A stretch of DNA of 64,000 bases from Stratiolaelaps scimitus (Eukaryota > Arthropoda > Arachnida > Mesostigmata > Laelapidae), in contig JABWDB010000001.1 in NCBI GenBank assembly GCA_019614645.1, forward strand, positions 6,409,501 to 6,473,500, written 5' to 3'. This document shows positions 49,335 to 62,200 of the stretch, piece by piece. The notes under the pieces were generated by a model. That model was not told where the DNA came from. It saw only the letters and a program-made list of their open reading frames with translations, and did not search any database. Each line of letters begins with the position of its first letter. The stretch's first letter is position 1. A program made the translations under genes and the position numbers.

Positions 49335-50194
49335 TCATTCAGATGAGTTAAGCTGATAGTTGTGCCTCTGTAGTTCATCTCTACGGTAAGTCGAATAACA
49401 CGGTTGCATGCTCGACCGGGAAGTGTCTCGACGAGACGGTCCAGAGGCATAAAGCGTTCCAGAGCGCCTAGGAGCTCTGTGGAAACTGCCGCGCGAGGAT
49501 CTGTGGCGTTCATACGAGTTTCGACGTTGAAAATTCTGCGAGTAAGAGTCTCGGCCTGCGCTGGCAACGCTTGGTGTTGTTACCACCATGGGTCTTTGAT
49601 AGTTTGGAACCACCGCTTCCTCATCTTGGTCTTGACGAGAGCTTAGGCTGGACTCTGACAGACCCCTTCCAGATAGCGGATAGACCTGCCATATGTACTG
49701 CTGTTGGGGCTGTCGTGCCACCAGAGTTAGATTGTTTGGAACGACAGTGAACATATAGCTGCCCGGCTGCGTAAGATTCGAACTGGCTGGCTGTGCCGCT
49801 CTCGTTTGCATTTCGTCTGGCCGATCCAAAGGGGACGGGAACATTCGAGAATTCATAAGCAAATCTGACCTATTTGGCACGCTCGAGCTCTCTGGCCATA
49901 GAGCTTCCGGCGCAGTTCGAGCTGCCTGGAACGCCAGGTCGCCCACAGACCTGGTGGACCCTGAACTCTGAATGGATGAATTCAGACATGTGGCATTTGA
50001 TCTATACCACATAGTAACTGACAAATAATGGCTTCGTTTTCACATGAGAATACCATAAACACGTGTCGCACCTGACTACTGCTGACGGATAGTAATTCAC
50101 CTATAGGCAATACGTCAACATCCAATGGCGTCGGTGTGGCCCAGTGAGCTATGCCATTTCCTTGTGTGACGTCGGTAATCCTCATATGTTCCAT
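49335..50194 (-). CDS. Hypothetical Ser/Arg-rich protein, two exons (258 aa)
   Basis: Exon 1, 50194-50101, starts MEHMRITDVTQGNGIAHWAT and ends in phase 1 at ATAG|GTGAAT. Exon 2, 50017-49335, follows a TTATTTGTCAG acceptor in matching phase and runs 226 codons to TGA. Intron 83 bp. The exon 2 frame is the longest open frame in the window and lies in DNA of moderate GC, so chance is less likely than in the GC islands. The protein is rich in Ser, Arg, Gln, Tyr and Pro, with SYSQNFQRRNSYERHRSSRG and a C-terminal YRRDELQRHNYQLNSSE; no transmembrane segment or domain is seen, so it is probably disordered. Family unknown. A second donor CAG|GTGCGA just inside the intron gives an early stop. AATAAA lies 140 nt past the stop. 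Confidence 0.45.
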
Positions 50195-50229
50195 ACATGT
50201 ACAATGGAAGTGGAACACCAACAAGAGAG

Positions 50230-52160
50230 GTAACGCATATGGGCTGAAACTAGATCGTATTTATCTCCTATTCATTGGTTTCACTCTGACTACAACCAGA
50301 TGTTGGACATATGTGATTGGTTGGTAAGACTGAAGCTGACGAGGCCCACCGGTCGCAAAGGTGTTGAGTTTATGGAATATATTGAAGTACTTCATCAAGT
50401 ATTAGATATAAGCCCGTAAACGACGCTTGGCCAAGCCTAAGGATGCTTTCTTATCTTCGATGAGAATAACAAGGATAACATTAGGTAGAAACGCCTTCGA
50501 AGAAGTGGCAAAAAAGATATTCGGGAGAGGGTCCACATTATATAGATTTACTCACTATAACAAGGACCCGAAAGCAGACCCTGATATATTTGTATATTTA
50601 CACACCCTGTACCAGGGGGCTTTCTTCAGATATATATATATCCTTTACCTAGACTAAGAGCCGCACGGAGGGTAGCAGTTTCATAATTGTTGCACTGATA
50701 TTCCCGAATTGCGCTTGACAAATTTTTTTGTCGATTTAAGCATCTTGGAAAACATTAGGTTGTTTAGCGAATTTTCCAAACGATAATGAAAATAAACGCA
50801 TTTGAAAGTGATTGGTGTATATTTATAGAGTTTGACGAACCTCAAAAATTGAATGTATATGCACAGCCGAGGCTCCAAAATATTTCGAGCTGTGGCAGCA
50901 TTGTATATTCCGGAGGTATTCATGTCTCTGAGAGACTTCACCTCTATGATGAGGTCGCGTCTTGGGAGCTAAACTCGTCACTTCTGTTGTACAGTTTTAT
51001 TTCATGGCTGTACATATTAGATTAGGTTATGTAATTAAATCGAGCTTGCTATTTGTATAAGTAGGAATTCGTCCAAATGCATTACGAATCGTCCCACCCC
51101 GTAACTTGTACTGTTATTATCCGAAGCTCGACATTCGAGAGCAGAATTGAGATCGTTTTGCGTAACAGATTTGCAAACGGTATGGGTGACCTTGTATTCC
51201 AAAAGCTATAGGTGAGATAGGCTGACCTTTCATCATAGCATATATAATATTATATTTTGTAAGCCATCTGTTCGTCATAGAATTCTTAAATTTCACCTTG
51301 ATCAGCCGTTTAGGAGCCATACCTAAGCGCGTTAGCGCTTAGCGCACCCTCATCAGATGATGTCGATCTGAACCTGTTTACTTAGACAGAGAATACACCG
51401 AAGTGGAACGGAACCTCGGCTAAACCATTGGTATTATAAAAACCACGGCGGAGCTACTACCTGGCGACTAGCTACATAGCTGCATTTGTGTTCCCGTATA
51501 AAATGTGCTCAACGGCGCTAAAGCGACCGTCATTGCGTCCGGCGAAGATGAGCGTGAAGTGAGAGAGAGAGAGAGATGGCAGAGCCACGAACGCTGGCGT
51601 CCTGCGTATTATTACCAGGGGGCCTAAAAGGCCCCAGGCGGATGACGATCGGTCCATCCATTTCATCTTTCTTCTGCTTTCTTTATGGGAGCTCGGTCCC
51701 CATTCTGGGATCCGATCCCCTTCTCCGACATCCCACCTCGCGGAACTGCCGACCCACTACGACAATACCCGAGCAAGGAAATGGCCAATGTCCTACTGCT
51801 GCATCTGCAGCGACCACCTCCAACAGTAGGATGACGACGACAACGACAACATAACCACTACTAACCCGCGGGAAGAGGGACGATTGGCCACTGCCGTCAC
51901 CTTTGGACGCTGCTTTAGCAATCCGGTTTTGTGGATCCTTTCTACACGAGAACAGCAAGTATCTTGCTGCAACCTCATGGTTTAACAGCTCATTCGTGGA
52001 CACCATGTAAACATGTCAAGAAGAGCATAACATGCCTACTTGCATAGGACAGATGCACTGTACGTTAACTTATTTTCCCTCGGTACTGGTGATCAGATTA
52101 TTTAAATTTGGCGCGCTGACAAAGAAAAAAACAACATTTTGAGGGTGGGCTGCGCACATC
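50230..52160. other. AT-rich intergenic stretch
   Basis: Short frames only. A palindromic TAAGCGCGTTAGCGCTTA lies near 51324-51341, and a GAGAGA tract near 51561-51575. No gene recognised. Confidence 0.4.
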
Positions 52161-52168
52161 CGACTAGT

Positions 52169-52365
52169 ATCTGGCTCGGTGGCGTGGTGCATTCGTGTGC
52201 ACCTTGCAATTGGAGGAGATGGACGTAGGTGCGCCGGTTCGACCCCGCCGTTGCACATTTGCATTTAAAGGGGTCCGTTTTATAGAGCAATGCCGAAAGT
52301 TGTACCGTGGACGTTAAATGTTTAAGGCTGTGAGTCAGCCCGGAAAATGTATTTATCATCTGGCT
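52169..52365 (+). repeat. tRNA-derived SINE, family B, copy with head
   Basis: The head GGCTCGGTGGCGTGGTGCAT carries an A-box-like motif; the B box GGTTCGACCCC is at 52236-52246; the body is GCATTTAAAGGGGTCCG, AGCAATGCCGAAAG, TACCGTGGACG, GGCTGTGAGTCAGCCC. Flanked by ATCTGGCT (52169-52176 and 52358-52365), a possible 8-bp target-site duplication. This is the most complete family B copy in the window. Confidence 0.65.
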
Positions 52366-54890
52366 TTCAAGGTGGTTGAATACTGAATCAACGACGCGCT
52401 CGAGGTAGCTCGAAATATGACAATCTACAGTTGAATGAATGACCGTTTCATCGCTATACATGCATACATGCTTGTTGACTTTCATATAGGTAGCATATAT
52501 GTGCTTAGAGGCTAACAGAAACTCGTGCAGGTCGCTGACCTCTGTTTGATTCCTCACGCGAAGCGGGCGGCTGTTCCTCTATACACAAGACGAGCATCGC
52601 CAATGAAATGTAGGTAGTGGCCGTAAATCCGTATTTGAACTAGTAATTAGAAATTTACATTTCCACGCAACAGGTCATCCATAGTCCCCCCATTGGCTAC
52701 GATGCACACGATTATGTATTATTGTTTCTAAACAAAGCCGAATTGATCAAAAGCAACGGCGGCAGACTCCTTCGCAGACTTCCCGTTGCCTACGTCCGTG
52801 TCGGTGATTCGATTCGATTTACAACAGCTAAAGCTGTGTACTACAATAGTAAAAAAATTTAATAAATAACCCGCTGCGAACGGGCCCTGTCTCTCCCGTT
52901 GAAGCTGGCTAGCTAACGACGAGAGAATTATGGCCTGCTGTCTGCAAATCAGCATTATCTCACGCTGAAAAAAGCTCACCCAAATCAAATCTCTCAAGGC
53001 AGATGAAGTAACGACGCCCCCGTCTCGCCGTCCCCTCATGTTTAGCAGGCATCGCGAAGTGCGCGCTCTCCAGCCTTTGCTGCTTTGTGTCCCTAACGCT
53101 TCAGGGGCCCCTGATCCGATCGAAGGTGCGGGGAATGTGTAATTTCAATTTCGGACCCGCTCTCCGCAATCATTCGCACCCAACACAACGAAGACGCCAG
53201 TTATCGCGCAGGGCCGCCCCACCCTGCCCCGTCGGTCCCACACGAAACAGCATCAAGCGTAGCAAGCCGAAGCAATAATAAGCAATAAAACGAATCCTCA
53301 ACCAAGTGTCGAGTGGCGGCGCCAAATCATGAACGCCTTGAATGATGGCAGAGGCCATGAAATCAAGTGAAAAATCGCATATTCCTCTCTCGGGGAGAGG
53401 ACGTGGCGAGGAGCGCTAACAGGGAAAACGCCGGCTTGAAGAGCCGGCGGCTGCCGCAACTGTCGAGGGAAAAAGCATGCGTCACAATTCACTCATCTCT
53501 GTTCGGCCTGCACTTTCTGCGTCTTGTCTCTCTGACTCTCGGCCGGCGGCCCGACACTCGAAAATCACTTTGCAACAATTCGCGCCCGCGCGCACGCCCC
53601 CCCTTTCCATCGAGTAGTAACGAATGGGCGCCATTATTATTTTTCTTCTTCCTCTCCTTCATCCTATTATTAATATCATGGCCACCATCGTGGTTTTTAT
53701 TATGATTATCATTGCCTTAGTACAACCCAACACCCGGCCATCCCGCTGCATCGGCGTGTGCATCAGCGTTGCGTACTCATTGTCGCAGGGAGACATCGCC
53801 GTCACGGCCGGTGGCGGCCGGTGGTTTCTTTGATCTCGAATGCGACGCGCACTGGAGGGACGAAAGAGACCGTGCGGGCGCGATGAGCTGACGAAATGCG
53901 TGGACGCATTCAGCGAGTATATTTCTTCTGTCCAATAAATCGATTTATGATGAGTACGACAGCCAGCGGGCGAGAGAGGAGAGGGCGTACAAGAGATGCA
54001 CGTCCAGTAGCTGCTGAAGAATCAGTAGCAGCAGGCATCCCTTGCGGGACACAGCCATTCGGGCCGACCGAGCGGCTACCGCGCTGACACAGCTAGCCAT
54101 GGCCCGAGTAAATGATGAACACTCTGAATAGGTACCGCCTAGAGCGGGTAGAAAACTCTGAAACGAGTGCTTGCTAATTTACAGCATATGCAACACATTT
54201 TGTGAGAGTATGGTCAATGGGAAACAGGCCGGGTACATCCTGGAACTGTTGTTTTTGGTTTACGGCTTTACGAGACTTTTAAACTTCACCAACAGTGTCA
54301 TCCAATCCACTACCAGTGAAGATGTACGAAGACATCTCTTGGACCCGAGGAGATTGTCGAGGTTTGGTAAAACGAGATTTCGTAGAAACCCGAATGTTAA
54401 CAGTTCTATTCAGTTCTGCTTACAATTGTTCAGTGTCGCACCTTCTCAGCAAGGGGTTGGAGACTGCGGTCGAGGATAAATTGTCGGTGGTCGCCACAAT
54501 GTGCGATCGTATAGTCGAGATGCACTCGCAACAAGCATAATATGCATTGCATTTCCATATCTCTGACCCTGATCAATGTTTGCTCTTCAGAACACCGCCA
54601 CCTTCCTTGAAAATGCAGAACTGCTTCGCTCCATCAATTATAACAAAATTCCACCGATTGTACCCAATTATAGGAAATTCTGACCTATTTTCAGTAGAGT
54701 GTCGATGGCCTTCGCTGCTTAACCAGAAGCTAAAAACTCGCTCAAAACCACTTCAGCTACCACTGGCTTAAGGCCCTCCCGTCTGACAAAGTAGCCACAT
54801 TTCTCAACATGCTGCTGTTTTATGTTTATATCTCCTTGCCCTTTGGGAGAACCTCATGTAAGCCACATCGCAACATCAAAGATTGATACA
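52366..54890. other. Intergenic stretch with a GC-rich patch at about 53040-54100
   Basis: The GC patch has overlapping frames on both strands, none recognised. The rest is AT-rich. No RNA gene or repeat noted. Confidence 0.4.
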
Positions 54891-54891
54891 G

Positions 54892-54948
54892 CATTCAGGT
54901 AAATGTAAAGCTTTATTAAAGCAACTGCAATTTCACAATGCTTCTCAA
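54892..54948 (-). repeat. SINE family A, copy 4 (tail)
   Basis: The reverse complement reads GAGAAGCATTGTGAAATTGC, AGTTGCTTTAATAAAGC and TTTACATTTACC, matching the tail of copies 1 and 2. Confidence 0.6.
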
Positions 54949-54954
54949 CAATAC

Positions 54955-55011
54955 CCCCGCCCTATATATATATATATTTATATATATATAGGGCGGGGAT
55001 ATAGGGCGGGG
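54955..55011. repeat. Palindrome CCCCGCCC-(TA)n-GGGCGGGG with a duplicated right arm
   Basis: CCCCGCCC (54955-54962) and GGGCGGGG (54991-54998) flank a 28-bp TA-rich core that is itself self-complementary. A second GGGCGGGG follows at 55004-55011. It sits 6 bp from the end of SINE A copy 4. Confidence 0.85.
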
Positions 55012-57500
55012 AAACAGTATAAAATTGGGGGTAATTCTAATGAAATCCTTAGGTACGAAAACAACTCGAGAGACCTTGTCAATAATTTCGGCCGTTCATC
55101 GTCCCCATCCCGCGCGTTCTTTCTCTATCTCGCTCTCCCTTTACCGGAGCATTAAGGTTTGCGATTTCAGAGGCACACAATAAAAAGTCGAACATTTCCC
55201 ATTGTAAATTCCCTTTAGCGGTGATGTTGGCGATCCTCGCAATAGGACATTGCCCGATGAAAGACCACGGTTTTGAAGGATGTTTTTGCCTATTGTGCTA
55301 ATATGCAACTATATATTTTTATACGGCTCGAAGCGCTGCAATCGCACTCTGGTCTTATTTTAGCCAGTTGAATTTCCCTTATATTATAGAAGTGTAATGA
55401 GTTTCGTAGATTTCAAGTCGGATAATTGGTTCCCAGCAACTAGCCAAAGTAGTATTTTGATAAATACTGATTGCCTCAGCACACGTTGGATGTGCTTGCG
55501 AGATTTGGCTTCAACGAGACGTTGATGACAAATGAACATTGTGCGCATTTATGGTGACAAGGCTGTTTTTAAGATGAACGATGTCCACCTTCTTGACATG
55601 TGCGTAATTAATTATTCGAAACGTCTAAAGCATTCCCTGCAAACTGATGAGGCTGCACGGTCTCAACTGTCAGAGACACTCTGGAACAGATGTCTGTCGA
55701 TAGCGACCCGAAGAAATCCGGTGCAGCTGATCTAGCTATGAAATTGAACGAACTCGGACGATTTTCGAAATTATGGAGTAAAAATATCGTGAACTGTAAC
55801 CTCTGGGTGTCTCCATTCTGGCCGAACTGATTTCTGAATCAAACGAATCGCTGTGGCCATAAGTCGTGCTGGCGACCGTATACTGTCGACCTGATCGCGC
55901 AGTTCGCTAAATATTTACTCAAACGTTGATTGCCTTTAGAGCGAAGCTGGATAAGTGAAATCATGCACAACGTCACAGCATTTCCAAAAAATTGGCAATC
56001 TACAATTTCGTGCTGAAGTCTAAGTTAAGGTTATTCTTTGAGTTAAAGACATAGAAGCTATTTATTATTGAACGATCATGTCAAAAGGGAATCTTGCCAG
56101 CTAGAAAGTACTTCATTACGCTCACAGTAGTGGACTACGTAAGACTGTCGCTTCAATCCAATAGTCATGACTACAAGTTCTAAGTTGAAGTCAAGGTGGG
56201 AGAAAAATCCAAGTATAATAGTCTACAATATGGATATTATTCAACAGGGTTTATTGTCCTGAGCTTTACAACGGCTAATATACAGGCTCTTTGTTCATCA
56301 CGAGCTACGTGTCCAAATTTTCCAATCAGCTTAGATCAATTCGTTTCCCAGCTCAGATCAATGCGAAAACTTGTCATCCACTGCCTGTTTGCTATCAAAG
56401 TCTTCACATCGAGGCGACTTGAAGATACTATGAGATCATTTTTAACAGAATATATTCAGAAGTATAACGTCGTATGTTCCTGCTAATAATGAAGATTAAG
56501 ATTCTATAAAGATTCTTCTATGCGCTAATATTACGAGCAGATAGCTCATAGCAGCGACATTGGCAACCTGCCGCGTCCAGTCCGCCAGCCATGAATGTGG
56601 TGTGTGTGTGTGTATGTATATATCTCGGATACAACCTTCAACTCTTCTATCAGACAGCTCAAAAATTGAAGGGCAGACAAATCCCAAGGGGGAAGATCGG
56701 CGTTCTTTGCAGATATGTCTCGTCCAAGGATTTTCATTACCTGAAAGTGGGATCTCATCTCTGGCCAGGCGTCTAATAAATATAAATGAAAGTCTCTAAT
56801 GGAGTAAAGTGAACTTTAGAACGTCCCCAGGTTTCAGCTTAACTTAACGCACCGGTCAGACAGCTGCGAGCACCCTTAGCGTCTTTCCATTTGTACGTGA
56901 AAAATTACTCGGAAAGATTATCTCCTGTTTGTCTAATGGAAGTCATGAAGGCTAAATTAGCATGCTGCTAGATCTTCTCTCTTCTTAAGCTCGGGGGGAG
57001 AGAGAGAGAGAGATAGGTGTGGTATGATTTATCTGCACGTAGTGTGAATTTGTCGCCGAGTCATTGGGCGTTGAAGAATGAGTTGCCGCGCTACAAAAAC
57101 TGAGAAATACGATTTAATCCCAGAAGGCTGTCATTTAATTTCTAGCTGTGTAGTCTACAAATTGTCTAATTTGCCAGATGAAACCCTTGCTCTCTTCCTG
57201 TAATGGGTAGCAACCCGGGATGAGCAACCCGGGTTTTCATTGCCACTGCAACTGTCACACGTGGTGTTCTTCTGTTATTGTTGTTGCTATCACGGCCGCT
57301 GCCATGCAAGTTTTGTTGTTTTATACTTGAGATACGATAGCCTTTGCACGCTATGCTGCCACTGCCGTACCACATCAAACAAGATTTTTATTTGATATTT
57401 ATATGTTCAACTACATTTTCTTATAGACATAACTCGTTAGCCCTCAGTGTGGATCGAGCCGACGCCAGCGACAGAGTGACGGAACATACAATACACGCTA
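55012..57500. other. AT-rich intergenic stretch
   Basis: (GT)n near 56600-56612 and a GAGAGA tract near 56996-57014. No recognised gene. AACCCGGG occurs twice close together near 57211-57234. Confidence 0.4.
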
Positions 57501-58860
57501 TCGACAGCGCGATGCAATCGTTTGCATGAATCGCACTATTTGCCAATTATCTTGATTGAGGCACCTGCGATCGGCGTAAACCCTGGTGAGATATTGGGAC
57601 GTCACGGGCGTCATGTGAAGCATCAATCATGTACAATCAATACAAGCATAGCTAATGTACATTCAAGCATGCCGTCAACCATGCACCCGACACTCACGAT
57701 ATCGTTATCACCTTACCAAATTGTGCGTCATTATCGTTTTGATACAGTGGTGGTGGACAAAGGTTTCTGCAATGTCGAAATCTGTCCTTCTTCACTCGAC
57801 AGCGGTTTAAGTGCTGCTGGCTGGCTGGCCGTCGTCGAGGAGTCCAGTGGACGCGAACTTGCTAGCCTCGAAACAGCAGAGAGTGATGAATTGCTACCAG
57901 TTACCGACAACAAGGGAACAGTCGTCCGTCCACCCTCGTTCCTCGACGAAACGCATTGAATTGCCGGCGTTGCACGAGGGCAGATCCCACAGCGGTCGGT
58001 GACGGTGAGTCGAGTCCGGAGTCGCAACCGGAAAAGCTGAGACAGATCAAAAGAAGGACATATTTCTGCAGCAGCGACTCCCGACAGCCTATTCTTCAAC
58101 ATGTGTGTCTATTCTTCCCGGCTGAGCTGCCTTCGAGTAACAGCTACAACGGGGCGCTCACTATCACCAGTCGGAGAGGCGTGAAGACCTGATGAAATAG
58201 GGCGTCTTGGGCCCAACCTCACTTTAGCATCGGTCATCGCTGCCACCGCCGCCGCCGCCACGGCCCTTTCGTTGCTGCTGTGGTCGCCGGCGTCGCTCTG
58301 CTCGCGACTCGCCGCGCGAAAGACCACTCGAGCCTTGATGAAAAATATTTCATTGTACCTATTTTCTCTGTCGGTGCTCGGGCGCGCTGCCACTGAGTGA
58401 GTGACCAACCAGCCAGTACCAGTTAACGCAGAGGCCTCAGGCCTTGTTCTGCCCCCAAGTTGCTTCGCTGTCTGGCGTCACGCGAGTGACGTAAATATAT
58501 TCGACGGGTCCTGCTTCCTTTGAGGTTGTCGTGCACCCTTGTTGGTCGCTACTGTTCACTGGTCATCGCCGTGAGGTTTTTTCCTAGTGCCGTGAGGACG
58601 ACAAGGCAGAAGGACAACCGTCGACCGATGAAGTTTGCAGCTAGTGACATTTTTTGTGTCCGCAACGCCAACGAAACAGCAGCAACAGCAGCAGCAACAA
58701 CAGCCGTAGCATCATAAGGAGCACTGTCGCCAGTCCATGGTGACTCTGAGACTGCTGCCTGTCCCATTGGACAAGCTGACGCCGACCGAATCGAACATTC
58801 AATCTGTTCGGGTTATTATTGTATTCGTACAAAAACACTAACTTTAGCATAAATCATCTG
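57501..58860. other. GC-rich island
   Basis: A 145-codon plus frame (57522-57959) and a 123-codon minus frame (57731-58102) overlap. (GCC)n near 58240-58262 and (CAG)n near 58676-58705. Nothing recognised. Confidence 0.35.
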
Positions 58861-60200
58861 TAACAGATGAGCAACGATCTATTTACTACTGGCCTACATA
58901 CATTGCAGCCTTGCGTTCTCGCATAGTGGCAATAAACAAACGAAGAGACTCCGGGGAGCGAGCGGCTCTGCACGGCATGTTGTGTTATAGCTGTGAACGC
59001 TGAGACCGCGCTGAGAGGAGGATATGGAGGAGAATCGTGACCGATCAATGCGGACCACGAACATGATATTATGTGCATATTAAATGCGCTAAGGAGAACA
59101 CCTCTCGATCTACTTATGTTACAATGGGGATTGTTAGATAATCCGTACATTATGCAACTTTACCTACGCTGCCTGCCTGACCATAGCGAGTGATGCCCGA
59201 TGTGAGTAGCCAGTGTCATAGGTGAAAGCTGTCCCATGAAACGTTTGTCGCTGTAAGCCAGTGGCAGAGACTCAGATTGCTACTTCTGTCATATGCAATC
59301 AGTTTCACGTGCACGCCTGAATTTTGTTCATCACAAACAAGGGCCTATAATGTATAGAATACATATGATATTATCGAATTGAACGTCGGGTGCCTTGATG
59401 CCGGCCGGGTGTTTCCAACGGATGTCCCAAGCACGACGTCTAACCGTTGTTGACATGTTTTCGGCGACGCCGGACGGACCGCTTCTTGCCTTGTCAACGC
59501 ATTTGCTACTAAGCACCGAGGGAATCAACTCCAAAAGATCCCGGTTACGTGTTCCAATTCACGAATGCCTAACAATATATGTCTTAATTACAAATTGTAC
59601 AATTGCGGAGTAGGTGTGCGCTGCGAATTGAGCCAAGACGTATGCCATTATTGTATATGTCCTTGGATTGTAATATACGTTCGTCAAATGTTAACCGCTC
59701 TCTTTGATTTGACTGAATTGTTCGCGATACGTTAAACCGAAACTCTGAGCGACCCCCTAGATTCACGACTCTTCGCTTTACCTTCTTCGAGAAGGGTAAT
59801 AAAGTAATAAAGAAACGGACAGCACTCGGATACCACGAACAAAGGACAAGAAACTGCCATACACCATGAAGAACGCACACGCGGAAGGGGAGGGGGGGAA
59901 AGAGGATCGGCAAAGGTCACGAGATCCTCTTTCAAGAAAAGGTAAATGAGTCATTAAATCGGCATTGCCTTGAGGGAGAGGTCGTCAACGAGAGTCTATT
60001 TTACTATTGAATGGAGTGCCTATTTCCAGGCAAACGACCCTGGCAAAGAGATCTCAAACCTATTGAGGAAACAGTACGTGAATGATTGGGATCGTAATGT
60101 ACCTCGTTCCAAGGCGACGCTGGCCATCACCCGGAAATGGATGTCAGTGGAAATTACAGCTACCATTCATAGGTTTAACGTTATTGTAAGACTAGTGCGC
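58861..60200. other. Intergenic stretch with one weak exon-like frame
   Basis: After a TATTTCCAG acceptor (AG about 60028-60029) the plus frame ANDPGKEISNLLRKQYVNDW continues without a stop to 60233. No good donor is visible and no family is recognised. The remainder shows nothing. Confidence 0.25.
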
Positions 60201-60228
60201 AACAATAAGACGCTTCCGTCTTATTGTT
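60201..60228. other. Perfect 12-bp hairpin with 4-nt loop
   Basis: AACAATAAGACG (60201-60212) pairs with CGTCTTATTGTT (60217-60228), loop CTTC. Confidence 0.85.
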
Positions 60229-61472
60229 TCTAATATAATATAATAGTTTTATTGATATATCGATCTAGCCCATGGGTGCATTGAGCCGTCGTCTGAGCTT
60301 CGACCGAGAACGTGCAAATTGTAACCGTCAGTGGAGGGTGAACTTTGAAAATTCATAATTTGTCAACCGCATTTATCTGGAAGCCCCTTGACTAACTGGA
60401 AGTCCCCCCCCCCGTTGGACTCTGACCGACGTATCACCTAGGGATCGCACAAAAAATAATCAACAGCTCAAAACAACCTCGAGAGCCCAAGTGGCTCATT
60501 TCCTCTGAGTATATATATATATATATAAATTTCCTTCTTTGATTGTTTTGTACCAATTATTACTTGGGAAATTGAATCCTACTACAGCATATTCTGCGTC
60601 GGGGGCTCGTAGATGACAGGCAAACGGGGGGGGGACCGCGAATGGTCGCGAGCAAGCTTCAGATTTCGTTTTTAATTCACGTCGCATAGCACGGTTTGCA
60701 TGGCCATTCCTGGCTGCGACTTGAGATTGAAACACGATACGTTGACCAGTCGAACTATTAGTGTGACCTGTTAATAAGGAAACTAAAGAATCTGTCGTCA
60801 ACCTCCCATTAGTTCAGGGCATGTTCTGCAAGTGACTGCAGCCTCAAGTGGCTGAAGTTGGCGCTTAGCGCTTAAAACTTGCCGTAGTCAATGTTTGTTG
60901 ATTTAAATAGAATCCGTCCCAATGCAGAGTTGATTAAGCGCACGTGTACACAAAATCGACACGTGTCGTAAATCGATATGTAACGCGGATGATTATATGC
61001 AGGTCTATGAGTTCAATCCACCTTGGAAACCCTCCGTCGATGGCGTTGCCTCTCTGCACAGCGAGGGACAGGCGTTGCAGAAGGAAAGATCTTGCGCGCT
61101 TGTCCCCAGTGGCGCGGATCAGCCTAACATTTGCAATAACATTTGCTTTTGTTTCAACGACTACTAATTATGGAAAATGCGGTCAACCCGCGGTACTGTC
61201 CTTTCCCAAGGGTTCAAACAGTTTGCTTCGTATTTATACCGTGTGCAGCCCACAGAATGTGTAAATGTATTGGAAAAAATGCGTACTGATAATGAAAATA
61301 GTCATTGTGTGAAAATTTTGTCTTGTGGCAGATTTGATCACATGTGTGGCTTTCCGTCGTATGTCTTCCATCCATTATTCTTGTCATCTATCATATTTTG
61401 CTATTTGCGGCATCGAACGCTACATGAGATACAAACAAAAACGAACAAGAAAATGTCAAACGGAACTACAAC

Positions 61473-61504
<32 letters not shown>

Positions 61505-62200
61505 ACTACGCGAAATATGGTTCGTTGACGGCAAATCCATCCAAGTTTATATTTACTAAATCTTGTCTAAAAGTTGAGTAATTTCCCCGGATCGCGAGCC
61601 TTAAAATACATTCTTATCTATTACATAGAAGGTCATAACCAGGGCCTGCGTGTGTGATAACGATAAGATGCAATGACAACCCCTTTTCATTGTCATTATT
61701 AAATAATACATTCGTTATCATAGTTGGGATTCAATTAACAGAGCAATCTGAAACGTTATCTTCTAAAGTTGCTAGTCATATTCCCCGTAATGGATTCACC
61801 TTTCCTAGATTTTCTGCGGGCCTCTCTCACTGTCAAATATCCCTGCCCACTTCGACTTGACCTGCTGGTAATTAAACCCTTTCATAGCTCAACTTAAAGG
61901 GGGGCGGCTTTCACTGTTGTTGCTGTTGCCAGGGCCTGGCATGGTCTCGCACCTTTGACGTTTGCACCGTGATGCTATACGGAATTCTTAGACGCTATCT
62001 GCGTCCACTAAGCATAACTTGAGCATAAGTGTTTCGACCGTCATCTTATAGAAGTTGAACGCCGAGCGCGTTGATCGGCCAGATGCTCAGAACTACCCTG
62101 GTAGTGGTTACTTCTCGGCCATGTGCCTTTGCACTCCTCGTTGCCTCTTCGCAGTCGCTCGCAGGTGAAGGAGTCCCCTCGAAGGTGACTCGAACGTCAG
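60229..62200. other. AT-rich intergenic stretch with microsatellites
   Basis: C10 run near 60405-60414, (TA)n at about 60510-60527 and (TA)n(TG)n at about 61472-61504. No recognised gene. Confidence 0.45.

Noticed and set aside
49199..49567. 122-codon minus frame overlapping the Ser/Arg-rich gene
   Set aside because: Shadow frame; lies partly over the polyadenylation signals and has no supported splice link.
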